From Fuerstiella sp041398845 (GTDB lineage: Bacteria; Planctomycetota; Planctomycetia; Planctomycetales; Planctomycetaceae), in NCBI GenBank assembly GCA_041398845.1, contig JAWKTZ010000007.1:1612001-1676000 (forward strand): a DNA stretch of 64,000 nucleotides. The letters are read 5' to 3'. Below are positions 55,534 to 63,800 of the stretch, in pieces. Made by a program: the position numbers and the translations under genes. Positions within the stretch are counted from its first letter, which is position 1, and the number at the start of each line of letters is the position of its first letter. Below the pieces are notes generated by a model, which was not told the origin of the DNA, searched no databases, and saw nothing but the letters and a program-made list of their open reading frames with translations.

Positions 55534-56110
55534 CAGGAACGAAGGCTCATGTTTAGATTGGGTAATCAGGGGTGTTTGGTGGCTTCTGTGTAGTCATTTC
55601 TACAGAGCCGGATGGCCGGATATTACTGGGAAAAAACCGGGAAATCGACGAACTCCGACAGAAACCTCTCAGGATTCGAAACCCATTCAGCCCATGGGAA
55701 CAAACGGGCCGATGAAAAAGTGTAGAGGCTATCTGAAAAAGGGGTCTGACCCTTTGGAGGTCAGCAAAATGACAGTCAAAAAGGCTGCCCGGAGAGGGTC
55801 AGACCCCTTTTTCAGATAGCCTCTAGGAAAAGCGCTTTCGAATGGGCGTCGCGGTTCAGGACCGAGTCGGACGTCCGGACGCCATCTGAGACGTTGGTGA
55901 GTCAGGCTCATATTGCAGTCAATCCAGGGCGTTGCGTAAACTGAAGAGTGAGAAAGGAATTGGTTGCTTTCCGTCGGCACGACATAGAATCATGCGCGGA
56001 AATGCACTGACACAGTTGACCACAGTCTGAAGGCTCGTTGATGCGGGGTGAATGACGGGTCGGCACGATTTCGCACAAGCGCCGGAAATCATCATAGCAC
56101 GGAGGCTGGG
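55534..56110. other. Intergenic region between metX and lpxD
   Basis: 577 bp, divergent. It contains repeat copy C at 55725-55823. The lpxD ribosome binding site GGAGG is at 56101-56105. Promoters must face both ways; no consensus was convincing. Confidence 0.55.
55725..55823 (-). repeat. 99-bp palindromic element, copy C
   Basis: The arms begin GAGGCTATCTGAAAAAGGGG and end with its complement; the inner part (GGAGGTCAGCAAAATGACAG) is the reverse orientation of copy B. TA is found on both sides, consistent with a TA target duplication. It lies between metX and lpxD. Confidence 0.9.
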
Positions 56111-57241
56111 ATGGCAGGCTTAAGTTCAAAGAATTCACTCACAGTTGAGCAGTTGGCAGAGTTTCTGGAGGCCACCGTGGTTGGGCCTCAGCAGCGTTCT
56201 GTCGACGGCGTGAATTTTATCGAACGCGCCACGGCCACGGAGCTGGCTTTTGTCGGGGGGCGGAAAAACATCGGCCGGCTGCGAACCGCTGTTTCACAAG
56301 TCATTATCGCTCCGACCGAAGTCGCTGACCTACTGAGTGCATTTCCCGAGATCACATTCCTGCTGGTTGCGGATGCGGAGGTGGCCTTCCTGAAGGCGGC
56401 CGAACGACTGGTACCACATCGTCGTGTCCGCCGCGTCGGCATTTCGCCTCGCGCGATGGTGGCCGACACAGCCATCATTGGAGCTCACACCAACGTTCAC
56501 GCGTTTGCCGTGATTGGCGATGATGTGCGAATTGGTGAAAACTGCAATATCGGTGAAGGAACTGTCATTGGTGATGGCTGTGTGATTGGCGACAATGTCA
56601 ACATTGACGCTCACTGCGTGCTGTATGCTGATGTTCACGTCGGCAGCGATGTACGAATTCAGGCTGGCACGGTTCTGGGAGCAGAAGGGTTCGGTTATCG
56701 CACTGTCAACGGACGTCACGAAGCCCTGCCACACGTCGGCACGGTCGAAATCTGCGACGACGTGCAGATTGGAGCTGCCTGTACGGTCGACCGTGCGAAA
56801 ATGGGGACAACAAAGATCGGCCGAGGCACGCGAATCGACAATCTGGTGATGATTGGTCACAACTGCCAGATCGGTGAACACAATCTTCTGGTGGGGCAAT
56901 GCGGCATCGCCGGTTCGTCATCCACGGGACAGTATGTCGTTTGTGCCGGACAGGCCGGGATTGCGGATCACGTCCATCTGGGAGACTTCGCAATCATTGG
57001 GGCCAAGAGCGGCGTGCATCGCGACATGCCCGGCAATGCATCCTATCTGGGAATGCCGGCGCGACCGGCCGGCGAACTGGCTCGAGAACAGACCGCGCTG
57101 AAGCGACTGCCCGAACTGCGAAATACGGTCAGAGAAATGGAACGGCAGATCAAGGATCTGCAGACGCAGATGCAGCAGTTGCTGGCGGCGATGCCAACGA
57201 CGGACGGACCAAACACGATTCCCCTGCGAGACGCCGCCTGA
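56111..57241 (+). CDS. lpxD: UDP-3-O-acylglucosamine N-acyltransferase (LpxD)
   Basis: 376 residues from ATG 56111 with GGAGG 5 bp upstream. Adds the N-linked acyl chain in lipid A synthesis. A short N-terminal uridine-binding domain (RATATELAFVGGRKNIGRLR) precedes the left-handed beta-helix with hexapeptide repeats (IGENCNIGEGTVIGDGCVIG, NVNIDAHCVLYADVHVGSDV). The catalytic His is expected in VMIGHNCQIGEHNLLVGQCG. The C-terminus has the usual helix and an extended coil (NTVREMERQIKDLQTQMQQL). The next gene is lpxI, so lipid A genes are grouped. Confidence 0.95.
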   Translation: MAGLSSKNSLTVEQLAEFLEATVVGPQQRSVDGVNFIERATATELAFVGGRKNIGRLRTAVSQVIIAPTEVADLLSAFPEITFLLVADAEVAFLKAAERLVPHRRVRRVGISPRAMVADTAIIGAHTNVHAFAVIGDDVRIGENCNIGEGTVIGDGCVIGDNVNIDAHCVLYADVHVGSDVRIQAGTVLGAEGFGYRTVNGRHEALPHVGTVEICDDVQIGAACTVDRAKMGTTKIGRGTRIDNLVMIGHNCQIGEHNLLVGQCGIAGSSSTGQYVVCAGQAGIADHVHLGDFAIIGAKSGVHRDMPGNASYLGMPARPAGELAREQTALKRLPELRNTVREMERQIKDLQTQMQQLLAAMPTTDGPNTIPLRDAA

Positions 57242-57248
57242 ACCGCCT

Positions 57249-57284
57249 GAACCGCGTGAATTTCGAACCGCGTGAATTTCGAAC
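57249..57284. repeat. Tandem 16-bp duplication at the lpxD-lpxI junction
   Basis: GAACCGCGTGAATTTC occurs twice (57249-57264 and 57265-57280) followed by GAAC. It fills the 44 bp between the lpxD stop and the ATG at 57286. Confidence 0.9.
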
Positions 57285-57285
57285 T

Positions 57286-58218
57286 ATGACGGAACCTTAT
57301 CAACATCAGGACATCATTCCGTTCCCTCGTGAACGAATTGCTTCAGTGAGCGCTATGAAACCCACTCGTCTTGGACTGCTGGCCGGTGGTGGTCGTTTTC
57401 CCATTGAATTTGCGGAAGCGGCCAGAGCGGCCGGTCATTCGGTGTTTGGTCTCGGCGTTTCGGGCATGGCGTGCGAAGAGCTGGCTGAAGCGTGTGACGA
57501 TTTTCGATACTACCCGCTGGCTCGCATCGGCAAGGCCATTCGACTGTTTCGCAAAGCGGATGTGCAGCGAATTGTGATGGCGGGAAAGATCGAAAAGACG
57601 GTCCTGTTTCATCCCTTTCGCTGGCTGAGACTCATGCCGGACTGGCGAACGGTTCACATGTGGTTTCGTTATGCCAAAGACAACAAAAAAGATGACACGT
57701 TGCTGCTGGCTGTGATTCGCGAATTCGAACGCGATGGTTTCCAGTTTGATTCTGCCCTGGATTATGCTCCGGAGTTACTTGTGAAGCACGGTTTTCTGAC
57801 AAACAAAAAGCCTTCGACCGCTCAATGGCGGGACATCCGATTTGGCTGGGATCTGGCACGCGAAATGGGACGACTGGACGTGGGACAGACGGTCGTTGTC
57901 AACGATACCGCCGTGATTGCCGTGGAAGCCATCGAAGGAACGGACAAATGCATTCGCCGTGCCGGAGAACTGTGCCGCCGCGGCGGTTTCACGGTGGTGA
58001 AAGTCGCCAAGCCCAATCAGGATCGCCGGTTCGACGTTCCCACGATCGGTCTGGAAACCATCAAAACCATGCACGAATCCGGTGGCCGCATTCTGGCGAT
58101 TGAAGCAGGCATCACCATCATTCTGCAGCCGGAAGAAGTGGCTCAACTGGCCGACAAGTTCGGGATTGCGATCGTCGCTGTCAACGCCGAAGAACTGGCC
58201 ACGCGGGTGGCCGCATAG
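57286..58218 (+). CDS. lpxI: UDP-2,3-diacylglucosamine pyrophosphatase LpxI
   Basis: 310 residues from ATG 57286; ATG 57355 (starting just before the conserved LGLLAGGGRFPIEFA) is a likely alternative. LpxI hydrolyses UDP-2,3-diacylglucosamine to lipid X and UMP, replacing LpxH in many non-enteric bacteria. Family marks: LLAGGGRFPIEFAEAARAAG near the N-terminus, IVMAGKIEKTVLFHPFR, DDTLLLAVIREFERDGF, IAVEAIEGTDKCIRRAGELC and VPTIGLETIKTMHESGGRIL. The domain order is the usual N-terminal and DUF1009 C-terminal parts. It follows lpxD in the same direction. Confidence 0.94.
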   Translation: MTEPYQHQDIIPFPRERIASVSAMKPTRLGLLAGGGRFPIEFAEAARAAGHSVFGLGVSGMACEELAEACDDFRYYPLARIGKAIRLFRKADVQRIVMAGKIEKTVLFHPFRWLRLMPDWRTVHMWFRYAKDNKKDDTLLLAVIREFERDGFQFDSALDYAPELLVKHGFLTNKKPSTAQWRDIRFGWDLAREMGRLDVGQTVVVNDTAVIAVEAIEGTDKCIRRAGELCRRGGFTVVKVAKPNQDRRFDVPTIGLETIKTMHESGGRILAIEAGITIILQPEEVAQLADKFGIAIVAVNAEELATRVAA

Positions 58219-58521
58219 GACACGTCGTCCGAACCGCGCAGTTTCAGCAATCCGCAGGACCCTTCGCGGCCGTGAGGACATTCCGGCAGAACAATCGGCC
58301 TGGCACCCTCATTGACCTGGTTCTGGAGGAATTTCCGTTTGTCTGCACGTCTCAGCGATGTAGACTGGATCCGAATCTTAGACGCAATCTGAAAAAGGGG
58401 GCTGACCCTTTGGAGGGCAGCAAAACTGCAGTCAATCCGGCTGCCCGGAGAGGGTCAGACCCCTTTTTCAGATTGCCTCTATTCTGCGATCCGTTCGTCT
58501 GCGTCCTGCTGAGAGCCCGCG
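58219..58521. other. Intergenic region upstream of the 58522 gene
   Basis: 303 bp holding repeat copy D at 58381-58479. Apart from this element no gene or clear promoter was found; the ATG at 58522 follows the element by 42 bp. Confidence 0.55.
58381..58479 (-). repeat. 99-bp palindromic element, copy D, with compensatory stem change
   Basis: It begins GACGCAATCTG where other copies have GAGGCTATCTG and ends CAGATTGCCTC where others have CAGATAGCCTC, so the T-A pair is flipped to A-T on both arms. The first-stem G-C is lost at one position. TA flanks both sides. The inner part has the same orientation as copy C. Confidence 0.9.
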
Positions 58522-59508
58522 ATGTCTGTTTATCTTCACTTACGGAACCTGAGTCTGGTGATGGTGGTTCTGTGTGCGGTCGCCGTGCCCCGGCTGTCGG
58601 CTCAGAAGGTTTCGCTGGACCGGTCGGGTTTGGTGTACGTCCTGGGCCGCATTGAAATCGTGGCTCGAAATTCCGCAGTCATTGACCTGGGCGATGTTCA
58701 CACGCTGCATGTCGGCAATGACGTGGCCGTGATCCGACCAACCGATAACTACTATGTTCCGGTTGGCGTTCTGCGAATTCAGGAGACCGGAGCGACATCC
58801 AGCCATGCCGCCGGAAATTCGAAGGTGCAGCCTCAGGCGGGTGACGTGGTGATGTTTGTGCGTGAGTTCTCAGAACTGAAGACTCCCGAACTTCACCGCA
58901 ACAGCTTTTTTCGTGAACAACTGGTCAAAGACAGCGGAGCGAACGGGTATTCGACCGTCCGACGTTCTCAGATTTCCGTCGCCATGCAGGAATATCAAAG
59001 TCGCTATCCGAAGTGGCGGAGGAGTGACAAACACGTGGTCGGTTTTCTGACCGGGAATTCGTTTTCCGACGGCAGGGAACAGTTGATTCAGCCACTGCTG
59101 AATCAGATCGATTTATTCCGCGATTCCCGGCGCGAAGGCAGCAACAGTCTGGCGGCGGCCGGGCCGGGCTGGGAAGCAGTGATGAATGTCCTGTTCGGCC
59201 CCACCGTCGCCGAACGCCATGCTGCCGCTCAAAAAGTCATCAGTGACGAGAACGTGGTTGAAGACAAAGCCGCGTTGCCGGTGACCAGTATTCAGCGACT
59301 GGTCCGGGACGAATTGTTCGAACGACTGGAAGAAGAACAGAATCTGATCAGCTACCTTGTTGCTCGAGCAATTGAAGATCCACCTCGCGGCCTGGACTTC
59401 TGGCTGCCCCTGCGATTATCACAGAGCCAGTTTCCTCAACTGGCCGATGACTCCGCTCTGATCGATCAGATCCGCAACGTCATCCAGAAACTGCAGGACA
59501 GTCGGTAA
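58522..59508 (+). CDS. Secreted hypothetical protein between two palindromic elements
   Basis: 328 residues from ATG 58522 with a signal peptide (LSLVMVVLCAVAVPRLSAQ). The first 90 residues are a beta-rich domain with a LDRSGLVYVLGRIEIVARNS start and the IDLGDVHTLHVGNDVAVIRP segment. The remainder is helical and charged, including QRLVRDELFERLEEEQNLIS. No known family. It is bounded by copy D upstream and copy E downstream, which lie in opposite orientation, so the 1.23-kb block looks like a gene caught between inverted elements. Confidence 0.68.
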   Translation: MSVYLHLRNLSLVMVVLCAVAVPRLSAQKVSLDRSGLVYVLGRIEIVARNSAVIDLGDVHTLHVGNDVAVIRPTDNYYVPVGVLRIQETGATSSHAAGNSKVQPQAGDVVMFVREFSELKTPELHRNSFFREQLVKDSGANGYSTVRRSQISVAMQEYQSRYPKWRRSDKHVVGFLTGNSFSDGREQLIQPLLNQIDLFRDSRREGSNSLAAAGPGWEAVMNVLFGPTVAERHAAAQKVISDENVVEDKAALPVTSIQRLVRDELFERLEEEQNLISYLVARAIEDPPRGLDFWLPLRLSQSQFPQLADDSALIDQIRNVIQKLQDSR

Positions 59509-59514
59509 AGGCCA

Positions 59515-59613
59515 GAGGCTATCTGAAAAAGGGGTCTGCCCCTCTCCGGGCAGCCGGATTGACTACAATTTTGCTGCCCTCCAAAGTGTCAGCCCCCTTT
59601 TTCAGATAGCCTC
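59515..59613 (+). repeat. 99-bp palindromic element, copy E
   Basis: Same orientation as copy B, with two mismatches in the middle arms (TCTGCCCCT and GTGTCAGCC). It fills the space between two convergent genes. Its last base, C59613, is the complement of the G in the TAG stop of the FtsK-like gene, and the following TA supplies the rest. Confidence 0.9.
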
Positions 59614-62600
59614 TATTCGATCCTCAGAGAATTGATGTCAAACGGCTGTTCGTCGAGCGGGTCTTTGTCATCGTCGTTCACGTCCTGCGGCATGTTGTCC
59701 GGCCGCTGCCGCACGTCTTCGGTTTGCACAGCCGGAGACTCACTCCTGGTATCCCGCTGCACATCGTTTGCAGTGTGAGGCACCCGGTCAGTTTCCTGAG
59801 CTGGTGGTGTCGATCCGACGGAGCCGTACAGGGTCTGCAGCCATTCGGCCGACGGCCAGGCAAACGGGCGGAACTTTTCTGTGGTGCCGGTCTGATCGCG
59901 GTAGATGATGGCTCGCCCCTGGTCGAGTGACGCGGCGACCGGGTTGTCAACCAGACTGGCGGAATCGGTTTGATTCATCCGGAACGCAATGCGGGTTTCA
60001 AATTCGCGCATCAGGGAATTCGACAGCCAGCGAATGGCATTGTTGAACGTATCGGCCCAGACGATCACGTGAATTCCCACCAGCGGTCCACGTTTCAGCA
60101 CATCGCCAAACATGGACGCCACCGTGGCCGCTTTGGGCTCGCCGAAACCACCCAGTCCGAAGTCATCTTCATCCTTCCTCAGACTCCGGAACTGACCGAT
60201 GTTGCGAATCACAAGGATGCGTTCCGGTCCGGACGATCGTCCGGGATCCTCTTCGCGTGCCACCATTTCGTGAAATGTCTCCTCCACCATCGCATCGCAC
60301 TCGTCGGTGGCCGTCAGTTGAAACGATTCTGTCTGCAGCGTGTCTTTCAGCGTGCGGAACGTCTGCACGGACTCAGCATCACGACCATCATGCAGAAAGT
60401 ACAACTCGGCGCGCGGACCGGATTGCTCCTCTGTCGCACGAGCCTGAATGCGCCCGCAGGTGCTCACAATTGAGCAGGCCAGCAGGCTGTCGACCTGAGT
60501 TTCGTCCTGCCCGACGATGAGCACATTCTGTCCGGTAGCGCGACGCAGTTCGATGCGTGTCGGCGCGGCAATGGCCACGGGTTCTCCCAGCCAGATCGCC
60601 AGAGTATCGACGGGCCGGCGAGTTGCATCGCCGCTGCTGGTGAGCCATGCGTTGAGCGGCCCGCAGCGTTCGACCGTCGGCGGCACGTTGCCTTCGAACA
60701 CAATCATGCTGTAATCGCGCCGGGCGTCGGGCGATCGATGATTCAGCATTGTGTGAATCGCTTCCTCGCGGCGAGATTCATCCAGCCACGCCACCTGAAA
60801 CTGATGGTTACCCTGAACCAGTCCGTTGGCATCGTTGTAGATGGCTTCGCCCGGGCGAGCCAGCAGGCGCGCCGCCATGTTGTCTTCGCTCAGGATCAGA
60901 TGAGCATCACTGTCGCTGCACTGCAATGCAATGCGAACGGCAATCTGCCCCATGGTACTGCGTGCCAGCGAATACGCTCCGCCCAGTGTCTGTGATCCCA
61001 GCAGCACATGAATACCAAACGCTCGCCCCTGTCGCACCAGTCGATCCAGCAGCAGGGATGCTCGCGAGGACACTCGATCTTCCGCTGTAAAGAATTCCTG
61101 AAACTCATCAATGAGCAGCAAGAGTCGAGGCATCGCCACGTCAGGAAAGTTCTGGCGGAACGACGGAACATCCTGCACTCCGCGTTCGCGGAACAGCTCG
61201 CCGCGCTCCTGCAGAATTTCATCCAGACGTTCCAGAACACTCAGCCCGAATTCGCGGTCACTTTCGATAGCCACGACCTTTGCGTGCGGCAGTTTGTGAG
61301 CGGCATAAGTGCGAAACTCCACGCCTTTCTTGAAGTCAATCAGGTAAAACTGAATTTCGTCCGGACTGTAGTGCAGTGCGAGGTTGGTGATCAGGATGTG
61401 CAGAAATGTGGACTTGCCCGAACCGGTTTTCCCGGCGATCAGAACGTGCTGCGACGTTCCGCGCCCCAGACGCATGAACTGAAGTCGAGCTGCTCCGGCT
61501 CGACCAATCGGCAGATCAATTCCGGCAGCCGAAGAATGAGACCAGATGTCTTCATCGCGCGGAGCAATCCGGGTGAACGACACTTCGACTCGTCGTGCAT
61601 CCTTCGACTGTTCGCCGATGTCTCGAACCAGCCGGACGTATTGTTCGGACGGAGGTTCCGGAAACGCCTGGAATGTCACGCCGGTCGGCAGACTCTGCTT
61701 TGGATGAACCGCATTTCCGGTGACCTGAAACCGCTGACAGTTGTTGGTCAGATCGTCGACATCAAACCCGGACGGAACACCAACAGTCGGATTCCACGCA
61801 ACCAGAGCATGTACTCCACAGCGCGGCCCGCTGGTCAGAATCGACGACAGATGCCGAGCCGACTCTTCCGTAAACGCCGTGGGAAAACCGGCGACCACGA
61901 CAAAGTGATACGGCTCAGCCACTTCACCGGCCGATGCATTGTAGTCTTCGATCGTGTCAAACTGGCTGCGCAGATATGTTTGAAAGATGTTTTCCATATG
62001 TTCAGTGACCTTCTGCAACTGGTCACGAATCTGTGAACTGTCAGTCCAGATCCGACTGTGGATCAGCAGTTCATCGAAATCGGCCAGGTGCATCATGGCC
62101 GAAAAACTCTGGCCCAGCCCCACAGGATCGATCAACGTCAGTCGGACGCGACCGGCCGGAATGACGGTCAGCAGCTTCAGCATCTGCCGGCGCAGAAAAC
62201 TGAGCGCCGCGTCGCGTCCTGCGGAATCGTGTTCGACCAGCAGGGATGTGTCTTTCGGAAAACGCAGAATGGCGGGCATGTTGACGTTCACGTCGGCAGA
62301 CTGAGTTGCGGAAATCGATTCCACCGGGCCGGCCGCGGTGATGTGAATGTCGCCGACAGACACGGATGTCGGCATCGTGGTTGGAAGTCTCCAGTCCGGC
62401 TGGTCGGGCCAGTTCAGGTTGTCGAAAGCCAGGTGATGTGCGTTGCGGCCGAGTTTCTGCAGTTGGCTGCTGAGATCTTTCCACACCGCCAGCAGTTGGT
62501 CGGCAGCGGTTCGCTGTTTGACAGTCGCGGCCTGATACTGGGATTGTCGCAGCAGAAGTGCCGAATCGGATTCTTCAGAGAAGCGGCGTTCGATGTTCAG

Positions 62601-63782
62601 AATGTCGTCCTGCCGCTTCTCGTCGATTTGGGTCATGGCGGTCGCCAGATCATCCTGAGCCTGTTGTTCAAAGCGTCCCTGTTCGTGACGAAGCCGTTCG
62701 GACTGAGTCTGAATGTCAGACTGCAGTGATTGAATGCGAGTGTCGATTTCATTCTGAATCTTCAACGTCTGCTGTCGGCGGCGTTCTTCGATTTCCTGCC
62801 GCCACTGTGTCGCTGTCTTTTCCATGCGGTCGATCTGCTTTTCGCTTTTCTTCTCCCACATACTGACTGCGTAAGCGAAGTTGCTCCGATGCTGCAGCAT
62901 GTTCTGAAAGCGACCGCGCAGTTGGCTTTGGACTCGCATCAGCAGGATCAGGCTGACCATCACCACAGAAACCAGGGCAACAACAGCGGAGACTCCGACC
63001 CATTCCCAGTCGGGACTGGACAGTTCCGGATTGAGAAACTGTCTGAGATCAGCTCGAACCGGAATCATCGCGATCCACAGCACCAGAAAGCCGAACAGTC
63101 CGCACAGCCAGATGCGGGATCCCTGCACCCATTGAGTCAACGGCAGTCGCTCAAGTCCGTTGGCTTCGACAAGGACTTCGTCGGCCGCTTCCACAGCCAT
63201 CACATGAAGCGTTTCTCGATTGGCGTTCGCAATATTTGGCGCGGGCAGTGTCGTGTCTGTCGCGGCGTGACAGCGTTCCAGAAAGGCGGCGGTGTGCTGA
63301 ACCTGCTGCTGAAGTGTTTCCTGGCGTTCGTCCAGATCCGTCTTCTGATTGATGAAGATATCAGACTCGCGTTCGAAGTCTGCAACCGGACTGTTGTCGC
63401 TCGATTCATCCAGAATGGACTGCAGAATCCATGTTTCGCTCTGACGCCGTTCTTCCAGAATGCCGGTTTCGTCCTGAAGTCGCTTCGACAGTTCCTGAAG
63501 CGTCTGATTTGTCTGCCTCCGCCGGAACTCCGTCTGTTCACGAGTGTTGGCAATCAGAGTGTCGATCTGAGACTGAGCGCCTGTTTTCAGACGATGGATT
63601 TCCGTTTCCATGGCCAGACGGCTGTCATGTCGAATGCGAGCGGTGTCTTCGTCCCGGTCTTCAGCGTATTGCTGCAACTGCTGCTGAATCTGCTGCAGCC
63701 GAATGCGTGAAGACTCACAGTCGGCAACCAGACGAGCCGCCTGCTGCAGTTGCTGTGTGATTGTTATCTGCGACGTGTCCAT
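59613..63782 (-). CDS. FtsK/SpoIIIE (EssC-like) ATPase with long N-terminal coiled coil
   Basis: 1389 residues from ATG 63782 with AAGGA nearby. Order: coiled coil (about 1-205), two transmembrane helices (about 208-232 and 250-275), second coiled coil (about 285-430), an unrecognised beta-rich region (about 430-740), an FtsK-type ATPase (Walker A GKTGSGKST starting near 784, Walker B LLLLIDEFQEF with Asp892), and a second FtsK-like domain (about 1040-1330) with a degenerate P-loop (VGQDETQVDSLLAC, no GK[ST]). The two-domain architecture with two membrane helices resembles EssC/EccC of type VII secretion, but FHA domains are replaced by coiled coil. The second ATPase domain may bind substrate. 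The gene for the short helical protein lies just upstream. Confidence 0.85.
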   Translation of the reverse strand: MDTSQITITQQLQQAARLVADCESSRIRLQQIQQQLQQYAEDRDEDTARIRHDSRLAMETEIHRLKTGAQSQIDTLIANTREQTEFRRRQTNQTLQELSKRLQDETGILEERRQSETWILQSILDESSDNSPVADFERESDIFINQKTDLDERQETLQQQVQHTAAFLERCHAATDTTLPAPNIANANRETLHVMAVEAADEVLVEANGLERLPLTQWVQGSRIWLCGLFGFLVLWIAMIPVRADLRQFLNPELSSPDWEWVGVSAVVALVSVVMVSLILLMRVQSQLRGRFQNMLQHRSNFAYAVSMWEKKSEKQIDRMEKTATQWRQEIEERRRQQTLKIQNEIDTRIQSLQSDIQTQSERLRHEQGRFEQQAQDDLATAMTQIDEKRQDDILNIERRFSEESDSALLLRQSQYQAATVKQRTAADQLLAVWKDLSSQLQKLGRNAHHLAFDNLNWPDQPDWRLPTTMPTSVSVGDIHITAAGPVESISATQSADVNVNMPAILRFPKDTSLLVEHDSAGRDAALSFLRRQMLKLLTVIPAGRVRLTLIDPVGLGQSFSAMMHLADFDELLIHSRIWTDSSQIRDQLQKVTEHMENIFQTYLRSQFDTIEDYNASAGEVAEPYHFVVVAGFPTAFTEESARHLSSILTSGPRCGVHALVAWNPTVGVPSGFDVDDLTNNCQRFQVTGNAVHPKQSLPTGVTFQAFPEPPSEQYVRLVRDIGEQSKDARRVEVSFTRIAPRDEDIWSHSSAAGIDLPIGRAGAARLQFMRLGRGTSQHVLIAGKTGSGKSTFLHILITNLALHYSPDEIQFYLIDFKKGVEFRTYAAHKLPHAKVVAIESDREFGLSVLERLDEILQERGELFRERGVQDVPSFRQNFPDVAMPRLLLLIDEFQEFFTAEDRVSSRASLLLDRLVRQGRAFGIHVLLGSQTLGGAYSLARSTMGQIAVRIALQCSDSDAHLILSEDNMAARLLARPGEAIYNDANGLVQGNHQFQVAWLDESRREEAIHTMLNHRSPDARRDYSMIVFEGNVPPTVERCGPLNAWLTSSGDATRRPVDTLAIWLGEPVAIAAPTRIELRRATGQNVLIVGQDETQVDSLLACSIVSTCGRIQARATEEQSGPRAELYFLHDGRDAESVQTFRTLKDTLQTESFQLTATDECDAMVEETFHEMVAREEDPGRSSGPERILVIRNIGQFRSLRKDEDDFGLGGFGEPKAATVASMFGDVLKRGPLVGIHVIVWADTFNNAIRWLSNSLMREFETRIAFRMNQTDSASLVDNPVAASLDQGRAIIYRDQTGTTEKFRPFAWPSAEWLQTLYGSVGSTPPAQETDRVPHTANDVQRDTRSESPAVQTEDVRQRPDNMPQDVNDDDKDPLDEQPFDINSLRIE

Positions 63783-63800
63783 ATTGTATCCTTCAGAAGA

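Noticed and set aside
62730..63710. Plus-strand frames across the FtsK-like gene (also 61008-62036)
   Set aside because: Antisense shadows of a gene with clear ATPase motifs.
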